DNA of 64,000 nt from contig CP104100.1 in the NCBI GenBank assembly GCA_025163595.1, forward strand, positions 2,852,001-2,916,000, read 5' to 3'. This document shows, in pieces, positions 16,401-23,418 of this stretch. This DNA comes from Phaeobacter sp. G2 (lineage in GTDB: Bacteria; Pseudomonadota; Alphaproteobacteria; Rhodobacterales; Rhodobacteraceae). Position 1 is the stretch's first letter. Each line of letters begins with the position of its first letter. The notes beneath the pieces were generated by a model. The model saw nothing but the letters and a program-made list of their open reading frames with translations. It did no database searches and was not told the DNA's origin. Position numbers and translations under genes: made by a program.

Positions 16401-17832
16401 CATCACCTTCCCCGATCAATCGCAACAGCAGACAACCGCCTCGGGCGGCACCACCAACCGCGCCTTTGCCCGCGCCGCAAGCAGTGCAAACATCAGCGCC
16501 GCAGCACCGGGCAGCTATTCGGTCACATCGGCAGCGGCCCAGCCCAGCGGAAATGTGCAGGTTACCGCAACAGACAACAGCGGCAACACCTCGCTGGCGA
16601 CCATTGCCAATGCCGACACAACTGCGCCGGATGTGGTAATCAGCGGTGGCCCCGCCAATGGTCAATCCGTCGCTCTTGGCTTTGATGTGACCGTGACCTT
16701 CAGCGAAACCGTCATTGGTTTTGACGCCACAGATATCACCGCGACCAATGCCACTGTGGCAAGCCTGACTGGGGCTGGAGCGGTCTATACCGCCCGCATC
16801 ACCGGCACTGGAAATGGCGATATCAGCCTGCAGGTGCCTGCGGCCTCCGCCGAAGATGCGGCAGGCAACGACACCACCGCATCCAATACCCTGGTGATAA
16901 CTGACACCACCGTGATCGAGACCCAGAAACAGATCGCGGGCTTTATGCAGTCGCGCGCCAATCAGCTGATCGCCAATCAGCCCGGCCTGAGCGGCTTCCT
17001 CTCTGGCGCCGGTTCCCCGCAGGGCAGCGTCGATGTTTCGGTCACCCGCGCCGTCGGCACCTTCAATATCGCCTCGCGCTCGGGTCAGCCGATCTGGTTC
17101 AACCTGAAAGGTAACTGGAGCGAGAACGACAGCACTGAGACCCGATATGCCTTTGGCGTATTGGGCGGACATATCACGGTGAATCGACAACTGCTGATCG
17201 GTGCCATGCTGCAGTTTGATCACCAGTCACAAGACGACGGGGCAGCCTCTGTCAGTGGCACCGGTTGGATGGCCGGCCCCTATGTGGTGGCCCAGCTGCC
17301 CGCGCCGAACCTCTATCTGGAAGGCCGCCTGCTATACGGTGAAACCTCAAACCGGATCTCGCCCTTTGGCACCTATGAGGATGATTTCACCACCACACGG
17401 GTACTGGCCCAGGCTAAGCTCTCGGGCACAGTCGACTACGGTCGCAGCCTGTTGACGCCCTTCTTTGACGTCTCTTATGCCAATGAAGAGCAAAAGGCCT
17501 ATACCGACAGCCTCGGCAATCGGATCGGTGCCCAGAAGATCCACCTGCGCCAAGCCGCTTTTGGTCTTGATGTCGCGCATCCGGTGACCGTGGCAAAAGG
17601 CAAGCTGGACTTGACTGGAGGCATCTCGGGGATCTGGTCCTCAACCAGCGGCACCGCAGTGGCACAATCGGTCATTCCATCCTACTCCGGCTGGCGCGCC
17701 GCACTGCGATTTGGTCTCGCCTATACCTGGCCCAATGGCGGTTTGCTCACAGGCGCTGCCGATTACGACGGGCTCGGCGCTGCGGGCTATGAAAGCTTCG
17801 GGCTCAACCTCCAGTACAGCTTCCGGTTCTGA
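13453..17832 (+). CDS. Giant autotransporter adhesin with nine HYR-like repeats
   Basis: A 1459-residue outer-membrane protein. It has a signal peptide (residues 1-26, ending PSLAF), a unique N-terminal domain to about residue 157, then nine beta-sandwich repeats of about 88 residues (158-950). Each begins APV.T.P and carries G.YDFPIG.TTVTM.A.D, a pattern of HYR domains. Two more Ig-like domains follow (about 951-1050 and 1055-1150, the second with VTVTFSETVIGFDATDI). A C-terminal autotransporter barrel (about 1190-1459) ends in the aromatic YSFRF. The passenger would be displayed on the surface, probably for adhesion. GGAG precedes the start. Repeats 3-4 and 5-6 are almost identical DNA. The gene stands alone between inverted IS copies, indicating mobility. 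Confidence 0.85.
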   Translation: MRFNWRLASTAALLAVMILPTPSLAFEEFEAKNDSYEFGDCRVEVELSFDPDTALIRLSGFPDTYASATYWEYGRQISSSPPISETAIADCLNIDSSDVTLTRMWAVGASFAETREMGFSFELKRDTLVNASGNYYRAGSYTYHTNYVLALRLVDNNAPVLTPPATQAVTTDTGKSVAALDVTNLGSGFDDIDSFADIVYRIGTTTLSGVYDFPIGETTVTMDATDNAGNAATQVSFTVRVSDAEAPVVTAPANQSAKTALGGSTVSLDVTNLGSVADNVDSDLPITYRVGVTPLDGAYDFPIGETTVTMVAEDAARNEADMASFIVTVVGNAAPVLTPPGAISANTDAGENTHTRDVTELGSVSDDADSSLAITYRVGDTVLSGAYAFPVGVTTVTMDATDTDHNPAAQQSFAIRVSDAEAPVITAPANQSAQTALDSITVSLDITGLGSVSDNVDSVITITYRVNGTLLDGAHDFPIGETTVTMAAEDAARNEADMASFIVTVVGNAAPVLTPPGAISANTDAGENTHTRDVTELGSVSDDADSSLAITYRVGDTVLSGAYAFPVGVTTVTMDATDTDHNPAAQQSFGIRVSDAEAPVITAPANQSAQTALDSSTVSLDITGLGSVSDNVDSVIAITYRVNGTLLDGAYEFPIGETTVTMTAEDAARNEADMASFLVTVVGNAAPVITAPDNQSVTAPTGVASVALDITTLGAVSDDADTGLSITYSIEDKPVIGSYDFPIGVTTVTMDATDRDHNAAAQASFTVTVLDAEAPLLTAPDNQTAQTALDGNTVSLDVTGLGSVADNDLGSDLEITYRVGETVLSGAYDFPIGVTTVTMHAADATGNAASQASFTVTVFGNAAPVLTAPDTQTVIAELNATSASLDVTGLGAVSDDADRDLVITYRVGDTVLSGAYDFPIGTTIVTMDAQDTDDNTAAQVSFSVTISEPDVSPPSAPTVANIDVLPDQRLMVSGTTEPGALLTITFPDQSQQQTTASGGTTNRAFARAASSANISAAAPGSYSVTSAAAQPSGNVQVTATDNSGNTSLATIANADTTAPDVVISGGPANGQSVALGFDVTVTFSETVIGFDATDITATNATVASLTGAGAVYTARITGTGNGDISLQVPAASAEDAAGNDTTASNTLVITDTTVIETQKQIAGFMQSRANQLIANQPGLSGFLSGAGSPQGSVDVSVTRAVGTFNIASRSGQPIWFNLKGNWSENDSTETRYAFGVLGGHITVNRQLLIGAMLQFDHQSQDDGAASVSGTGWMAGPYVVAQLPAPNLYLEGRLLYGETSNRISPFGTYEDDFTTTRVLAQAKLSGTVDYGRSLLTPFFDVSYANEEQKAYTDSLGNRIGAQKIHLRQAAFGLDVAHPVTVAKGKLDLTGGISGIWSSTSGTAVAQSVIPSYSGWRAALRFGLAYTWPNGGLLTGAADYDGLGAAGYESFGLNLQYSFRF
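14341..15396 (+). repeat. Two tandem 528-bp direct repeats inside the adhesin gene
   Basis: Unit 1 is 14341-14868 and unit 2 is 14869-15396. The anchor GGTGCC(T/C)ATG recurs at exactly 528-base spacing and again at 15397. Each unit codes for 176 residues, i.e. two HYR-like repeats, so the reading frame is kept. The units differ at only a handful of positions (for example GCCATTCGG against GGCATTCGG), which points to a recent duplication. Confidence 0.9.
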
Positions 17833-17845
17833 GGCTCACAAATCA

Positions 17846-17877
17846 AAAAGGGCGGCCCAAAACAGGCCGCCCCTTTT
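17846..17877 (+). terminator. Rho-independent terminator of the adhesin gene
   Basis: GGGCGGCC and GGCCGCCC pair around a loop of about seven bases, flanked by AAAA and TTTTG, 14 bases after the stop codon. The A and T tracts on both sides make it potentially bidirectional. Confidence 0.85.
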
Positions 17878-18021
17878 GTTCGCTCCTAGGGGTGGGCTAC
17901 GCCAGCACACATCAACGCCGGATATACTGTTGGCAAAAGTAAAGCCGCGACCCTCCAACTTGCGCGACCCTGGGCACAGCGAACCCTGATGCGCAGCACA
18001 GCATTAGGATCCGATCCATTA

Positions 18022-18093
18022 GGGTTTTAATGCCCGCTTTTGCCTGTCTGACACGGAACCATCGCAGACGCAGCTAAGGCCTGGCTTTCGCGG
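18022..18093 (-). repeat. Outer flank shared by IS copies 2 and 3 (right arm of inverted pair)
   Basis: Inverted counterpart of 13141-13212, immediately outside the inferred end of IS copy 3. Together with the IS copies it extends the inverted repeat that brackets the adhesin gene to about 1.6 kb per arm. Confidence 0.6.
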
Positions 18094-19652
18094 ATTTTGT
18101 GGAAAAACAACGTGTTGCTGATGCAGAAAGATTGGTTCTCAGGGCGACCCGAGCGCCTTTCCTGTCAGGCCTTGCGCGCTTGCTGCGATGCAGGAAAGAT
18201 CTTGGCTAGTTTGCGGAGATTTTGGGCGGTGGCGGCAAGCAGGAATTCGTCATTTGCTCCGCATGGTCCTCGTATTCGGAGCCGTCCCAGCCCCAGGATG
18301 CGTTTGAAGTGTGCGAAGAGCATCTCGACCTTCTTTCGCAGCCGCATTGAGATCGCATATTGCTTAGTTTTTGCGATATCGCGGGCGACCTGTCGGGCAT
18401 CTTCATGTTCTTCGCGGGTGATCTTGCGCGCATCTGCTTTTGGGCAGCACTTCATCTTAGATGGGCAGGCTTGGCAGGTATGTTTCAAGGCCTGATACTT
18501 GGCGACGCCTTTGCCGGTCGGGCAACGGCTTGGGTCGGAAAAATTTCGACGAAACTGTTTCAATGGTTCGCCTTCTGGACAGACATATCGGTTGTTCTCG
18601 GCGTCCCATTCGAAGTCCGCACGTGACCATGTACCGTCAGTGCGCCCGGCCTTATCAATCACCGGAATGTGCGGTGCTATCTTGCGGTCGACAAGCCAAC
18701 CGAGCATTGGGCCTGAACCATAGGCCGTATCTGCGATGATGCGTTCCGGATGCAGGTTGAAGGTGTCTTTGACCCGATCCAACATCGAGCGTACAGACCC
18801 AACTTCAGCTTGTCGGATCGATCTTGTGGCTTCAACCTCGATGATGACACTGTAATCAGTGTCGATAAGATAATTGGTGGAATAGCTAAAGAAAGCAGGG
18901 CCTTTGCGGGCTGCAGTCCACTGGCTGGAAGGATCAGAATGCGATGTGAACTTAGGCTCGACCTTTGACGCGGCACCAAAGGCCTCATGATCTAACACAT
19001 CAAGATATTCCCGCACTGCACGCGGCGCATCTTCGGGATTTATCGCAGATACATTCCAATCTTCCTTCGGCGCGGAATTCTGTTTATTCGCATCTGCCTC
19101 GATCAAGCTGGCATCGGCAGCGAAGCGTTGGCCACTCACTAGACCATCCGAAATACAGCGTGCGACCGTGGTTTCAAATAGATGGCGCAGCAGGCCACTA
19201 TCACGAAACCGACCATGCCTGTTCTTGGAAAAAGTGGAATGATCAGGAACTGGGGCGCTCAGATCAAGACGGCAGAACCAGCGATAGGCAAAGGTTCAAA
19301 TGCACCTCTTCGCATAGCCTGCGTTCAGATCGAATGCCAAGGCAATACCCGACCAGCAACATGCGGATCAAAAGCTCGGGGTCAATCGAGGGACGGCCTG
19401 TATGGCTGAAAAACTGTATGGCTGAAAAATTCTGCAAGATGTGGGCGGATGCTCGACCAATCTACGAAGCGATCAATCGAACGTAACAGATGATCTTGCG
19501 GCACATGATCGTCGAAGGAAAAATCATAGAACAGTGCGCCTTGGGCTTCTTGCTTCGGTCCTAACATCGTCAATCCCCCCCCCGCATTCACAGGTAAATT
19601 GAATCAGTACTCGCCCCCCAAATCAACATGAGTTTTTCAACAAAATAAGCCC
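18094..19652 (-). mobile_element. IS1182-family element, degenerate copy (copy 3)
   Basis: About 1.56 kb, inverted relative to copy 2. It carries the same left end (GGGCTTATTTTGTTG on the minus strand, ending at about 19652) and the same right end (TTTTGTGGAAAAAC at about 18094). The extra length relative to copy 2 is explained by a 16-base duplication, a one-base insertion and two additional G in a homopolymer upstream of the gene. It forms the right-hand arm of a composite-like structure around the adhesin gene. Confidence 0.8.
18165..19567 (-). pseudogene. IS1182-family transposase, broken by two frameshifts
   Basis: The frame starts normally (MLGPKQEAQGALFYDFSFDD, ATG at 19567) but is shifted at about 19410-19440. 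There the 16 bases TTTTTCAGCCATACAG are present twice in a row, against once in copy 2. A second lesion, one extra T in the AACCTT of the NLAYRWF region (about 19290), adds another shift. The net change is +17, so the frame is not restored until the long open segment from about 19139 to 18165, which carries the rest of the DDE domain unchanged. It is unable to make full transposase but could be mobilised in trans by copy 2. Confidence 0.9.
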
Positions 19653-19700
19653 TTTCAACCTGGCGGGACCACTGCGCCCCGCCAGCCAATGCCCCCCTTA

Positions 19701-20516
19701 TCAGATCAGCCCGATACGCGGTTCAAAGTTGGATATGATCAGCTCGGCCGCATCTGTCGCGCCACCTGCGGCAACGGTATATTTCAACCGCACCTATTCA
19801 AACTCAAACCCGGCGAACAGCTCGCGAATCTCGGGGCAGACGTTGATTGACAGAATGAACTTACCACGGATCGCACCCAGTTGCTCCGCCATTGCCTGGA
19901 AGGCGCTGCGCTCAAACAAGCCTTTTCCATAGTCACTTTCACCGCCCCAATAGGGCGGATCTAGATAGAACAGCGTCTTGCTGCCATCATAGCGACGGAT
20001 CAAATCAGACCAGTCGAGGTTCTCAAAGATGACGCTTTCCAGCCGTTCATGGGCTGCTTCAAGAATTGGTCCCAGGCGCGACAGGCTGAACCTGGATGGC
20101 CGATCGGTGGCCACGCCAAAGACACCAGCGAGCTTGCCGCCAAAGGCTTGGCGCTGCAGATACAAAAACCGGGCCGCGCGTTGCAGATCGGTCAGGGTGG
20201 CGGGATCAGTTTTGCGCAGCCGCTCAAACTCCCGGCGCGAGGCGATCTGATAGCGCATGACCTCCATCAGCTGCGGCAAATGCTGCTGCAGGATGCGGAA
20301 CAGATTGGTGATTTCACCATTGAAGTCATTGGCGACCTCGCACTGCGGCTTCCAGCTGCGGCGCAGAAAAACACCGCCCATGCCGACAAAAGGCTCGGCA
20401 TAGGTTGCATGGTCGACGGCCTCGATGCGCGTGATGATACGGGCACTCAGGGCCTTTTTGCCCCCAAGCCAGGGGGCGACGGGCGCGGCAGGGCGCACCT
20501 TTGTCATTGTTGTCAT
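19701..20516 (-). pseudogene. D12-class DNA adenine methylase interrupted by an in-frame amber codon
   Basis: An N6-adenine DNA methyltransferase of the Dam/D12 class, typical of prophages. Motif X is PWLGGK (residues 15-20), motif I AEPFVGMGG (40-48), and the catalytic DPPY is at 186-189. Reading from ATG 20516 (GGAA upstream), the frame runs 240 residues to a TAG at 19794-19796, directly after GFEFE. The same frame then continues for 30 more codons, reading VRLKYTVAAGGATDAAELII onward to TGA at 19701-19703. That is the normal C-terminal strand and tail of this family. One base change therefore separates this from an intact gene of about 271 residues. Activity of the 240-residue product is uncertain because the final strand is lost. 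Confidence 0.85.
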
Positions 20517-20542
20517 TGCTGATTCCAGAATATGGGGTGCCC

Positions 20543-20556
20543 ACTCTCGCGAGAGT
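20543..20556. repeat. Perfect 14-bp palindrome
   Basis: ACTCTCGCGAGAGT is exactly self-complementary. It lies about 30 bases upstream of the methylase start, inside the spanin relic. It may be a remnant of a phage operator or chance; nothing else supports a role. Confidence 0.4.
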
Positions 20557-20559
20557 CGG

Positions 20560-20795
20560 GCGACATTTTCTGATTGGTGATGTCGGCGCAGCCGCTTTGA
20601 ACGGTAGGCTGCGTGGGAACGGGTGTTAGCGCACCCGATCCCCCCCGCCTCGGCGATGAGGGATCCGAGATCTGGCCCTCAGATTGCGGCAGCGGGCCGG
20701 TGTATCCGGCGCAGGGCCGCTGCAGATCGGCGGGCACGCGGGGTGGTGGTATCACCAGCTCACTGGCCCGATCGGAACAACTGGCCAGCAGTAGC
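20560..20795 (-). pseudogene. Rz1-like phage spanin (lysis lipoprotein) remnant
   Basis: The minus strand codes RLPLLLASCSDRASELVIPP, then PRVPADLQRPCAGYTGPLPQ and SEGQISD. This is the pattern of Rz1-type outer-membrane spanins: a lipobox-like LLASC, then a Pro-rich block and a PC.G(Y/W).GP.P..EG block. At about 20660 the frame breaks. In the shifted frame the expected continuation appears (LIAEAGGIGCANTRSHAAYR), which then runs open into the methylase frame. So this is a decayed lysis gene beside a phage-type methylase, evidence of a prophage relic. Boundaries are approximate and the start is not identifiable. Confidence 0.55.
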
Positions 20796-20944
20796 GGCAA
20801 GCGAAGGGGATATGGGGCCACTTGCAGGCGCGCCTGCCCCCAGTCAGCGAAGGCGTCGCATGGCGATCCGCGTCCTGCAGTGTTTTCGCACACAACCTGG
20901 GATTGTTTAACACCCCGATTGCTTGCACCTTTCGTCACACGCCA

Positions 20945-21430
20945 ATGATATTCGAATGGGACTCTATCTTGGACCTGCAACACGCGACCTTCATTGCCGC
21001 CGCAATTTCCGCTTTCGCCGCCTGCCTTGCCGCCTATAGCAGCTTCAAACAAACCCGCCTCCTCAACCAACAAGCACGACGCCCGGAGCCCATTTTTGAA
21101 GTAGTGAGAAGGGGCGAAGAGATCAGCAGCTCTGACAATTGGCGCACGGTACGCATTCGTGTGACCAGCGCCAGCAACGTCGTGCTTGAAGTAAAATCCG
21201 CCTCCGCCAGCTCTTGGAAAGCAAGGCTGCGCCACGCCAAACCATCCTCTCCACCGCAAGGCGAAAGAACTCTCTATTTCGATAGCCCTCGCCCGGTCAG
21301 ACCAGGGGCGACCAACGCCTTATTCAACTTCAATCTTCAGGGAAGAAAGGGGAGAAGCGTTCGTATTCGGTTCGACTACTTTTTCAGAGACCGGATCAAT
21401 GAAATCAAAAGCCACACGATAGAAATCTGA
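20945..21430 (+). CDS. Hypothetical membrane-anchored protein
   Basis: A 161-residue protein with one hydrophobic segment at about residues 14-34 (HATFIAAAISAFAACLAAYS). A short basic stretch (FKQTRLLNQQARR) and a beta-rich soluble part ending in KSHTIEI follow. The coding bias is good (mostly G/C third positions), and the open frame upstream of this ATG overlaps the spanin relic on the other strand, so the later start is preferred. No clear ribosome site is visible. I do not recognise the family. Small proteins of this layout are common at prophage ends. Confidence 0.5.
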   Translation: MIFEWDSILDLQHATFIAAAISAFAACLAAYSSFKQTRLLNQQARRPEPIFEVVRRGEEISSSDNWRTVRIRVTSASNVVLEVKSASASSWKARLRHAKPSSPPQGERTLYFDSPRPVRPGATNALFNFNLQGRKGRSVRIRFDYFFRDRINEIKSHTIEI

Positions 21431-21650
21431 GCGAAGGCCAGGGCCACCTCTGCGCCAACGGGTCACGACCACGGCTCACTTTACGCGACACCGGCGCCAT
21501 CCGCTGAAGGCAGCAACCTCGGGCTCCCCATCTCAGCCCCCCCCCCAAAGCGGCCTGCGCCATCGTATAGAAAGCCTGAGCATTCTGTCAGGTGTTATAC
21601 TGCCGATCATGTTGAGGGCGCTCATTCTTGGGGGCCTTGCGGCCATATGG

Positions 21651-22088
21651 TTATTTCCAGGTCAGCCGCTGCCCGGAAAAACACCCCAACAAGGTATCGG
21701 GCGGCATCTGCCCCAGTTGCTCAAATAGGGCTAGACTGTCAATTTTGGAGATCAACTCAGCGATCAGCCCCTGCTCAAAGCGAAACATCAACAGGCTCTC
21801 AATCTTGATCGGGGTGTCGCCATCCGGGCCGGAAGCAACGGTTCTGTAATAGACACTGACCCAGTCCCCGTCTTCCAGATAAACAAGAATTTCGGTTTTC
21901 ATCGGCCCCATCAGGCGACCAAACATCTCTGCCAGAAATGGCAGATCTTTGCGGAGCGCCAGGCCGCAATAAATCGGATCATCCTCTCCCAAGGAGGGTG
22001 CAAGCAGCTTGTCCAAAGCGGATAGGTTTCCAGCGTCCCAAATCTCTGAAAACCACCGTCCAACGACATCCCGTTTGGTCATAGTCAT
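21651..22088 (-). CDS. SnoaL-like / NTF2-fold protein
   Basis: A 145-residue protein of the SnoaL-like (NTF2 superfamily) type. The helix block VVGRWFSEIWDAGNLSALDK, a DDPIYCG loop, a central GPMKTEILVYLEDGDWVSVY strand pair and a closing F.FEQGLIAELISKIDSLALF are typical. Members include polyketide cyclases, hydrolases and non-catalytic ligand binders, so no reaction is assigned. Starts at 22112 (adds eight residues) or 22082 are also possible. It is divergent from the ureohydrolase gene at 22397. Confidence 0.75.
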   Translation of the reverse strand: MTMTKRDVVGRWFSEIWDAGNLSALDKLLAPSLGEDDPIYCGLALRKDLPFLAEMFGRLMGPMKTEILVYLEDGDWVSVYYRTVASGPDGDTPIKIESLLMFRFEQGLIAELISKIDSLALFEQLGQMPPDTLLGCFSGQRLTWK

Positions 22089-22396
22089 AGTGTAATCGCA
22101 TTCCAGTCTCATTCTCGCACCGTTCGCAGAAGGACACGTAATTGACAACGCCTCCAAGCACAAACCTGCGAAGTCAGTTTTGCTAAATAGCAATGACTGA
22201 AACCTTAAGAGACAACAATTTTCCTCATAAATAAGAACGGGTAACACGCCAGCATTCCCGTCTGGACTGTGGCGCGACCAACACTCTTTTTGCGGCCTGA
22301 CACAGGGTAAACACATCTGTTTTAAGATGGCTGGTCGCGGGACATAAAGTCTACCATGATCCTTGGTGACATTGGACAAAACAACAGGAGATACGC
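22089..22396. other. Divergent intergenic region
   Basis: About 300 bases separate the SnoaL-like gene and the ureohydrolase. It should hold both promoters, but no box or operator stands out by eye. An AGGAG ribosome site lies just before 22397. Confidence 0.4.
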
Positions 22397-23380
22397 GTGT
22401 CAGACCATGGATATGAGGCAGGCCGGTTGAACCTTCCCTTTGTGGGGATCTCCACCTTTGGGAAATCCCCCTATGTTGCCGACTGGACCGCGATTGATGC
22501 GGATGTCGCCATTCTGGGCGCCCCCTTTGATTTTGGCACCCAATGGCGCCCCGGCGCACGTTTTGGTCCCCGGGCAGTACGCGAGGCGTCGACCCTGTTC
22601 AGCTTTGGCCATGCCGGTGCCTATGACCACGAAGATGACGCCACCTATCTGGGCGCAGATGTCAGGATGGTCGATATTGGCGACGCAGATATCATCCATA
22701 CCAAAACCGAAGAAAGCCACGCCAATATCGAACTTGGCGTCCGCAACATCCTCAACGCGGGCGCCCTGCCCGTTACCATCGGTGGCGACCACTCGATCAA
22801 TATCCCCTGTATCAATGCCTTTGCCGAGGACTGCGCGGCACATGGCCCGATTCATGTGGTGCAGATTGATGCACATCTGGATTTTGTTGATACCAGGCAC
22901 GGCGTCACCAATGGCCATGGCAACCCAATGCGCCGCGCCATCGAGAAAGACTACGTCGCGGGCATGACCCAGCTTGGCATCCGCAATGTCTCGTCGACCG
23001 CCAAGGACGGCTATGACGATGCACGGGCGCGTGGCTCTGATATCCTGTCGGTGCGCCAAGTCCGCAAACTGGGCACCCAAGCCGTGCTGGAGCGCCTGCC
23101 AAAGGGCGCGCGTTACTATGTGACCATCGACATTGATGCCTTCTGCCCCTCCATCGCGCCTGGCACGGGCACCCCCAGCCACGGCGGCTTTCTCTATTAC
23201 GATGTGCTGGAGATCCTGCAGGGCCTGGCCCAACGCGGCGATGTGGTGGGCATTGATCTGGTCGAGGTGGCCCCCGCCTATGACCCCAGCGAAAGCACTC
23301 AGATACTGGCGGCGCAGCTGCTGCTCAACTTCATCGGTTTCATTTTCCATGCTCGCAAGGACCACAGCGAGCCAAGCTGA
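22397..23380 (+). CDS. Agmatinase-like ureohydrolase
   Basis: A 327-residue manganese enzyme of the arginase/agmatinase superfamily, hydrolysing a guanidino compound to urea plus an amine. The metal-binding blocks are GGDHS, DAHLDFVD and DIDAF, with the substrate-proximal PGTGTPSHGG. Differences from classical SpeB are the DAHLDF...GVTNGHGNPMRR segment and DIDAFCPSIAPG instead of DIDxLDPAxAPG. The substrate may therefore not be agmatine. It has an AGGAG ribosome site (ACAGGAGATACGCGTG) and probably a GTG start. It stands alone. Two further family members lie at 58679-60587. Confidence 0.85.
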   Translation: MSDHGYEAGRLNLPFVGISTFGKSPYVADWTAIDADVAILGAPFDFGTQWRPGARFGPRAVREASTLFSFGHAGAYDHEDDATYLGADVRMVDIGDADIIHTKTEESHANIELGVRNILNAGALPVTIGGDHSINIPCINAFAEDCAAHGPIHVVQIDAHLDFVDTRHGVTNGHGNPMRRAIEKDYVAGMTQLGIRNVSSTAKDGYDDARARGSDILSVRQVRKLGTQAVLERLPKGARYYVTIDIDAFCPSIAPGTGTPSHGGFLYYDVLEILQGLAQRGDVVGIDLVEVAPAYDPSESTQILAAQLLLNFIGFIFHARKDHSEPS

Positions 23381-23418
23381 CACTCCTCGCCAGCTGCGGC
23401 GTCGTGATCAACGGCTAG

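Noticed and set aside
15835..17223. Another long minus-strand frame (462 codons) in the adhesin gene
   Set aside because: It is a shadow of a high-GC repeat gene; the plus-strand product has a signal peptide, domains and a barrel.
20513..21259. 248-codon minus-strand frame as one gene
   Set aside because: Only about 47 residues in its second half resemble a spanin; the first half is antisense to the small membrane protein, and the end is out of frame with the spanin continuation.
22400..23383. 327-codon minus-strand frame opposite the ureohydrolase
   Set aside because: It is antisense to a gene with all metal-binding motifs and resembles nothing.
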